A stretch of 9,381 nt of DNA from Robiginitomaculum sp. (GTDB taxonomy: Bacteria > Pseudomonadota > Alphaproteobacteria > Caulobacterales > Maricaulaceae), in assembly GCA_002733385.1 (NCBI GenBank), contig NVVO01000024.1:28405-37785 (forward strand), given 5' to 3'. Every line of letters begins with the position of its first letter. The first letter of the stretch is position 1. The notes beneath the pieces are model-generated. The model was given only the letters and a program-made list of their open reading frames with translations. It did no database searches and was not told where the DNA came from. The position numbers and the translations under genes are program-made. This document shows, piece by piece, positions 5,691 to 9,381 of this stretch.

Positions 5691-5929
5691 CGCTTCGGAT
5701 TTAAGCATTTTGCAAATTTTTGGTTTTGTTTGAATGAGCAATAAGCGGGAGAGGTGTAAATTGGAAAAAATTACCCCTGTAAGGAGGATTTTTTCTGAAA
5801 TTCGCAAAAAAAATGCAATTTCGGGCGTCCTAACGATTGATTAACAAGAAAGAGACGTGTAGGTGTTGGCGTAACAATAACAAATGTGCTGCTATTTCGT
5901 GTAGGCGGTGACAGTATCGGGAGCTATGT

Positions 5930-6715
5930 GTGGTGAATATTTCTGCAAGCGTAAACTCATTGGTAGGCTTAAAGTCGTTGGTATTTGTTGGGTTTGTGAC
6001 GGCCATGTTGGCGACATCTGCATCCGCACAAACGGCCGAGCAAAACGAAGCAGCGTATAAAGCGCTATTGCAGGCCATAGCCACTGAAAAAGTCAGCTTG
6101 GCCCAGCAACAATTATTTGTTGCACAGCAGGACGGGGAGATCAGTTCTCTCAACCAGCAACTGGCCGGCGTAGATGATCTCAAGGCCTCCATTGAGCCCA
6201 TGGTCGGCAAGATGACCACAAGTATCACCGGGCAAGTAAATTCTGATTACCCTTTTGAAATGGATCGCCGTATTCCGCGTCTGGAATCCCTTGAAGCGAC
6301 TGTAGCGGATCCGAATGCCTCTATTGTCGATAAATACCGCAAAGCTCTAAATGTCTATAAGCTTGAGGTCAATTATGGGCAGAGCCTAGATGCCAAGAAG
6401 GGTAATCATCCTGTTTCGCCGTCCAGTCGTACTGGGGTTGATCGCTGGGTTAAAAATGATGACGGTACGATTAAGTATGACAAAAAGACGGGGCTGGAAG
6501 AAGAAATATTTGATGGGTCGTATTTGCGATATGGCCGTTTGGCCTATGTTTATCTGGACGCGGATAGTTCAGGTGCCATGCGTTATGATTTAAATTTGCG
6601 GCAATGGGTGGATTTGCCTAAGAAAAATATTGTTGATATCCGTCGTGCTGTACGGATAGCCAATGGGGAAGCTGCGCCGAAAGTGGTGAGAGTTCCTGTA
6701 TTTAATACGCCTTAA
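5930..6715 (+). CDS. DUF3450 periplasmic protein, first copy (TonB-system associated)
   Basis: A 261-residue secreted protein. A Sec signal peptide (1-33) ends at SASA before QTAEQ. A coiled-coil region follows (about 37-82), then the DUF3450 core: DYPF (106-109), RIPRLESL (114-121), a KYRKAL helix (135-140), YG (149-150), LRYGRLAYVY (199-208), a tryptophan at 226 and RIANGEAAP (242-250). Relative to the second copy it has an insert of about 30-35 polar residues (about 161-195) between the YG and RYGRL motifs. Translation starts at tandem GTG codons (5930 or 5933) with GGGAG upstream; no in-frame ATG precedes the signal peptide. DUF3450 genes usually stand at the head of TtpC/ExbB/ExbD/TonB operons, as here, and are thought to act in the periplasm with that complex; their exact role is not known. 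Confidence 0.88.
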   Translation: MVNISASVNSLVGLKSLVFVGFVTAMLATSASAQTAEQNEAAYKALLQAIATEKVSLAQQQLFVAQQDGEISSLNQQLAGVDDLKASIEPMVGKMTTSITGQVNSDYPFEMDRRIPRLESLEATVADPNASIVDKYRKALNVYKLEVNYGQSLDAKKGNHPVSPSSRTGVDRWVKNDDGTIKYDKKTGLEEEIFDGSYLRYGRLAYVYLDADSSGAMRYDLNLRQWVDLPKKNIVDIRRAVRIANGEAAPKVVRVPVFNTP

Positions 6716-6829
6716 TAAGGGTGGTGTTGTGGGCCTTTGGCTCGTCAGCGGTAGGGATGCCGTTAAAAATCTCGCATTGCAGGTGGTCTGCGGTGTGAAA
6801 AACTTACGAAACTAGATCGGAAGGAAGAC

Positions 6830-7603
6830 ATGTCGAAAATTTCAAAAAACAGGCCAAAAATCATAAGTGCCTTGCTGGTTGGAGCGTGTGCAATGGCTGT
6901 CGCTATGCCCGCCCAGGCTCAGCTTGAGCAGGCGTTGGGGATAGCTAAAAACTCTACCGCCGCTAGTGCTGCTGCCCAACAACGTGTTGAGCAGGCAGAT
7001 GATGATGCGGACAGTATGTCGCGGGATTACCGGGCTATTTTACAGCAAATCGATAATATGAAGCTGTTTGTAGATCAGCAAGCCATTTATCTTGATGGGC
7101 AAGAGGGTGATATAGAATCCTTAACCGAACAATTAGGATCGGTCGAGGTCGTAAAGCGCGGCATGGTGCCTATGATATTGCGCATGGCGGCCGAGATTGA
7201 AGATTCCGTCAAGGCCGATATGCCGTTTAGGTTGCAAGAGCGCAAAGATCGTATCGAGCGCATGAAACAAGTTTTGGCAGATCCTAGCGTGACGCCAACG
7301 GAGCAGTACCGCCAAGTGCTTGCGGCTTTCAAAAATGAAGTTGCTTACGGTGCTTCCATCGGAAGTTACGAAGGTGCGCATCCGACAAGGCCTGGTGTCA
7401 AAGTTGATTATTTGATGATTGGTCGTTTGTCTCTGGTTTATATGACCAAGGACGAGGCTGATTTGGGAAGTTACGACCTGGCAAGCAAGAGTTGGAAGTC
7501 TATTGATGCGAAAGAAGCGCTTGGTATTAGGCAGGCAATTCGTATCGCTAATGAAGAGGCAGCGCCGCAAATCGTATTTGCGCCAATGCCCGGTGCTAAG
7601 TAG
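6830..7603 (+). CDS. DUF3450 periplasmic protein, second copy
   Basis: A 257-residue secreted protein. The ATG at 6830 follows a strong GGAAGGA ribosome binding site. The signal peptide (1-30) ends at AQA before QLEQ. A coiled coil (about 46-103) leads into the DUF3450 core with MPF (131-133), RKDRIERMKQVL (138-149), EQYRQVL (158-164), YG (173-174), MIGRLSLVY (196-204), a tryptophan at 222 and RIANEEAAP (238-246). It is clearly paralogous to the first copy but diverged, and lacks that protein's insert; it is closer to the usual DUF3450 form. It lies 114 bases after the first copy and only 17 bases before the TtpC-like gene, so it is almost certainly cotranscribed with the latter. The likely role is periplasmic support of the proton-driven TonB-type energy transducer. 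Confidence 0.9.
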   Translation: MSKISKNRPKIISALLVGACAMAVAMPAQAQLEQALGIAKNSTAASAAAQQRVEQADDDADSMSRDYRAILQQIDNMKLFVDQQAIYLDGQEGDIESLTEQLGSVEVVKRGMVPMILRMAAEIEDSVKADMPFRLQERKDRIERMKQVLADPSVTPTEQYRQVLAAFKNEVAYGASIGSYEGAHPTRPGVKVDYLMIGRLSLVYMTKDEADLGSYDLASKSWKSIDAKEALGIRQAIRIANEEAAPQIVFAPMPGAK

Positions 7604-7620
7604 AGAGACAGGACAGACAA

Positions 7621-9054
7621 ATGACAAATATGACTAAAGTAATGAAAAAACCCAATGTCTTCAAAAGGCTCAGTGCCTTTTTCGTGGGCTGTGTTTTAGT
7701 TGCTGGCATGGCGGTGCCTGCCAGTGCGCAAATCAATTCTATCGGCGAGCTTTTGGATAAGGTGCGCCAGGATGCCCGGCAAACTCAAGCGGAAAACGCC
7801 AAGCGTGTTGCTGAGTTTAACGCGCGTCGTGATCAACAGGCTAGCATATTGAGATCTGCGCGCGCGGAGCTTAATAGGCTGGAAGCCCAAGTTCGCCGCG
7901 TCGAGCGGCAATTTGACGCCAATGAGGGCAAGATTGCTCAGTTGGACGGGGAGCTGAATGCGGCCCTTGGCGAATTTCGCGATGTGTTTGGTTTGGCCCG
8001 TCAAAGTGCTGGTGAATTTAAGGCCACACTCGACAGTTCTTTGGCTTCGGCGCAATTTCCCAATCGGACAGAGGTTCTGGGCAAAATAGCCAATTCTAAA
8101 GCCCTGCCAAGCTCGTCAGAGCTTGATGCGATCTGGAAGTCTATGCTCGGGGAGATTAAAGCCCAGCGCCAAGTTGTATCCTTTGAAGCTAATGTCGGAA
8201 ACAGCGATAATCCTGACGTCCCTATGTCGCTCACCAGAATAGGTACATTTAATGTGTTTACCAATGATGGCGGCGATTTTCTGGAGTATAAAAATTCCAA
8301 AGATACCGATGTTCTACCCTTGACATATTTGAACAAACAGCCTGGCGGCGCCATCAATAAGGCTGCGAAAGCAGTGTTGGGTGCTGGTGCAGACGATCTG
8401 GTGTTTGGCCCGGTTGACCCGACACGGGGTAATTTATTGAAAGCACTGGAGCGTGTGCCAACTATTATCGAGCGTGTGGGTAATCCCTTCCTGTTCAATG
8501 GTGGCCACGGCGGCGCAATTGGCGTCATCATCGGTTGGGTGCTGATTATCGGTGCTACTTTCGGGCTTTTGAACATTGTTCGCTTGTTCTTGATATCTTC
8601 TGCGGTGCGTTCCCAGAAGAAGAAAGCGCAACCATCCAAATCCAACCCGCTTGGCCGTATTATGATGGCTTATGATGGTGTTAAGGATAAGGACGAGGAA
8701 ATCATCGAGCTGAAGCTTGATGAAGCGATTTTGCGGGAAAGTCCCAAGCTTGAAGTCGGACTTAACTTGCTGAAACTCGGCGCTGCGATTGCGCCATTGC
8801 TGGGCCTGTTGGGTACAGTGACCGGGATGATCGAGACCTTCCAAGCCATGATGATTTATGGTGCTGGTGATCCGCAATTGATGGCTGGTGGTATTTCCAA
8901 AGCCCTGGTCACGACCATGGTCGGTTTGATTGCCGCTATTCCCTTGCTGGTCCTGCATAGTTTCTGTGCATCGATGGCCAGGGGCGTGCAAGGCACTCTG
9001 GAAGAGCAGTCCGCAGGTATTGTGGCCCGCCATATAGAAAGCCGACGCGGCTAG
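7621..9054 (+). CDS. TtpC-like MotA/TolQ/ExbB proton channel family protein with periplasmic coiled coil
   Basis: A 477-residue inner-membrane protein. A signal sequence (1-36, ending PASA before QINS) is followed by a long charged coiled coil (about 42-118) and a periplasmic domain (about 119-290). One transmembrane helix at 297-325 leads to a cytoplasmic loop, then the MotA/TolQ/ExbB domain with two helices (about 381-406, APLLGLLGTVTGMIETF, and 424-447, ISKALVTTMVGLIAAIPLL). The GLLGTVTGM and ALVTTMVGL segments are the conserved channel signature. This architecture matches TtpC of Vibrio TonB2 systems, which works with ExbB2, ExbD2 and TonB2 to couple the proton gradient to outer-membrane uptake. 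The ATG at 7621 has AGGA upstream; M4 or M8 are possible alternatives. A separate ExbB gene follows, as expected for TtpC operons. Confidence 0.9.
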   Translation: MTNMTKVMKKPNVFKRLSAFFVGCVLVAGMAVPASAQINSIGELLDKVRQDARQTQAENAKRVAEFNARRDQQASILRSARAELNRLEAQVRRVERQFDANEGKIAQLDGELNAALGEFRDVFGLARQSAGEFKATLDSSLASAQFPNRTEVLGKIANSKALPSSSELDAIWKSMLGEIKAQRQVVSFEANVGNSDNPDVPMSLTRIGTFNVFTNDGGDFLEYKNSKDTDVLPLTYLNKQPGGAINKAAKAVLGAGADDLVFGPVDPTRGNLLKALERVPTIIERVGNPFLFNGGHGGAIGVIIGWVLIIGATFGLLNIVRLFLISSAVRSQKKKAQPSKSNPLGRIMMAYDGVKDKDEEIIELKLDEAILRESPKLEVGLNLLKLGAAIAPLLGLLGTVTGMIETFQAMMIYGAGDPQLMAGGISKALVTTMVGLIAAIPLLVLHSFCASMARGVQGTLEEQSAGIVARHIESRRG

Positions 9055-9059
9055 ATTAT

Positions 9060-9097
9060 ATGGGTTCGGCTTGGTCTTAGGTTTGGGCCGAACCCAT
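9060..9097 (+). other. strong intra-operon hairpin
   Basis: ATGGGTTCGGC (9060-9070) pairs perfectly with GCCGAACCCAT (9087-9097) around a 16-base loop. No T-run follows, so it does not look like a standard terminator. It starts five bases after the stop of the TtpC-like gene and could stabilise or process the mRNA, or lower expression of the downstream exbB. Confidence 0.7.
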
Positions 9098-9108
9098 TCG
9101 TTGCCCGA

Positions 9109-9136
9109 TATGGACTGGCTCTTATGGACTGGTTCT
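9109..9136 (+). repeat. 14-bp tandem duplication before exbB
   Basis: TATGGACTGGCTCT is followed directly by TATGGACTGGTTCT, one mismatch in 14. It lies between the hairpin and the exbB start codon. Confidence 0.85.
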
Positions 9137-9178
9137 GTGTTTCGGGTTTTAAACTGGTGGATAAGATAAGGTGTTGAT

Positions 9179-9381
9179 ATGCCCGAATGGTTAAATCCAA
9201 AACTAGCCTATGAAGGACTACAGGACTTCATGGCTCAAGGTGGTTGGGTTCTGTTTCCAATCATGATACTTGCTTTCTTCTTGTGGGTTTTCATCATGGA
9301 GCGCCTGTCATATTATATGTTTGCCCACACAGCGCTTAAGACCAGATTGCGCTCGGAATGGGAAGCTCGTCCGGATAAACG
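9179..9381 (+). CDS. exbB: ExbB-type MotA/TolQ/ExbB proton channel protein, N-terminal part
   Basis: The first 67 residues of a gene that runs off the right edge. The ATG at 9179 has an AAGG ribosome binding site (9168-9171). The protein starts with a short amphipathic segment (PEWLNPKLAYEGLQDFM), then GGWVLFPIM and a first transmembrane helix ending FIMERLSYY, followed by a charged cytoplasmic stretch. The GGWV-x-x-PI and ERL-x-Y pattern is typical of the first helix of short ExbB/TolQ proteins of TtpC-type operons. In the membrane such proteins form the pentameric proton channel with ExbD. ExbD, TonB and a TPR protein would be expected just beyond the window. The channel helices themselves are not visible. 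Confidence 0.85.
   Translation, partial: MPEWLNPKLAYEGLQDFMAQGGWVLFPIMILAFFLWVFIMERLSYYMFAHTALKTRLRSEWEARPDK

Noticed and set aside
5358..5807. Minus-strand frame across the tRNA gene
   Set aside because: It encodes the antisense of the tRNA (a GRLDSNQRS-type artefact common in annotations).

Overview
The window looks like chromosomal DNA of an alphaproteobacterium, probably an aquatic member of the Caulobacterales/Maricaulales/Parvularculales type. The reasons are a 67K-type SppA, a DUF559 gene set in CCTCTCC palindromes of a kind common in this class, and an envelope cluster of DUF3450, MotA/TolQ/ExbB and ExbB proteins. The order is inferred from gene content only. No plasmid, phage or CRISPR hallmark is visible.

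Region 1 (1-1598): the 5' end of a PQQ-dependent sugar dehydrogenase-like lipoprotein gene (minus strand, cut by the window edge) is divergent from a small four-helix membrane protein gene. That gene converges on a gene for a 251-aa protein with one N-terminal membrane anchor (DUF6090-like).

Region 2 (1599-2968): an accessory patch. An intact DUF559 gene (Vsr-like PD-(D/E)XK nuclease fold) is bracketed by inverted copies of a palindromic repeat. A decayed second DUF559 copy lies head to head with it on the minus strand. A 188-bp inverted-repeat unit lies downstream. It is followed by a 440-bp stretch with no convincing gene but with strong nested inverted repeats that could be a structured RNA or leader.

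Region 3 (2969-5690): two overlapping small genes encode charged helical proteins that each carry a Cys-x-Cys motif between two helices. They converge on sppA (signal peptide peptidase, minus strand), which has its own terminator. Upstream of sppA and divergent from it is a tRNA-Gln(UUG) gene.

Region 4 (5691-9381): a plus-strand operon of envelope energy-transduction genes: two tandem DUF3450 periplasmic proteins, a TtpC-like protein (signal peptide, coiled coil, MotA/TolQ/ExbB channel domain) and the start of a separate ExbB gene that runs off the window. In known systems of this type ExbD, a TonB protein and a TPR protein follow; together they use the proton gradient to energise TonB-dependent outer-membrane receptors. 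A hairpin and a 14-bp tandem repeat sit between the last two genes.

The most unusual material is region 2: a nuclease gene embedded in hairpin repeats with an inverted, degenerate duplicate, as expected of a small mobile or formerly mobile unit. It may parallel REP/RAYT systems, but mobility is an inference.
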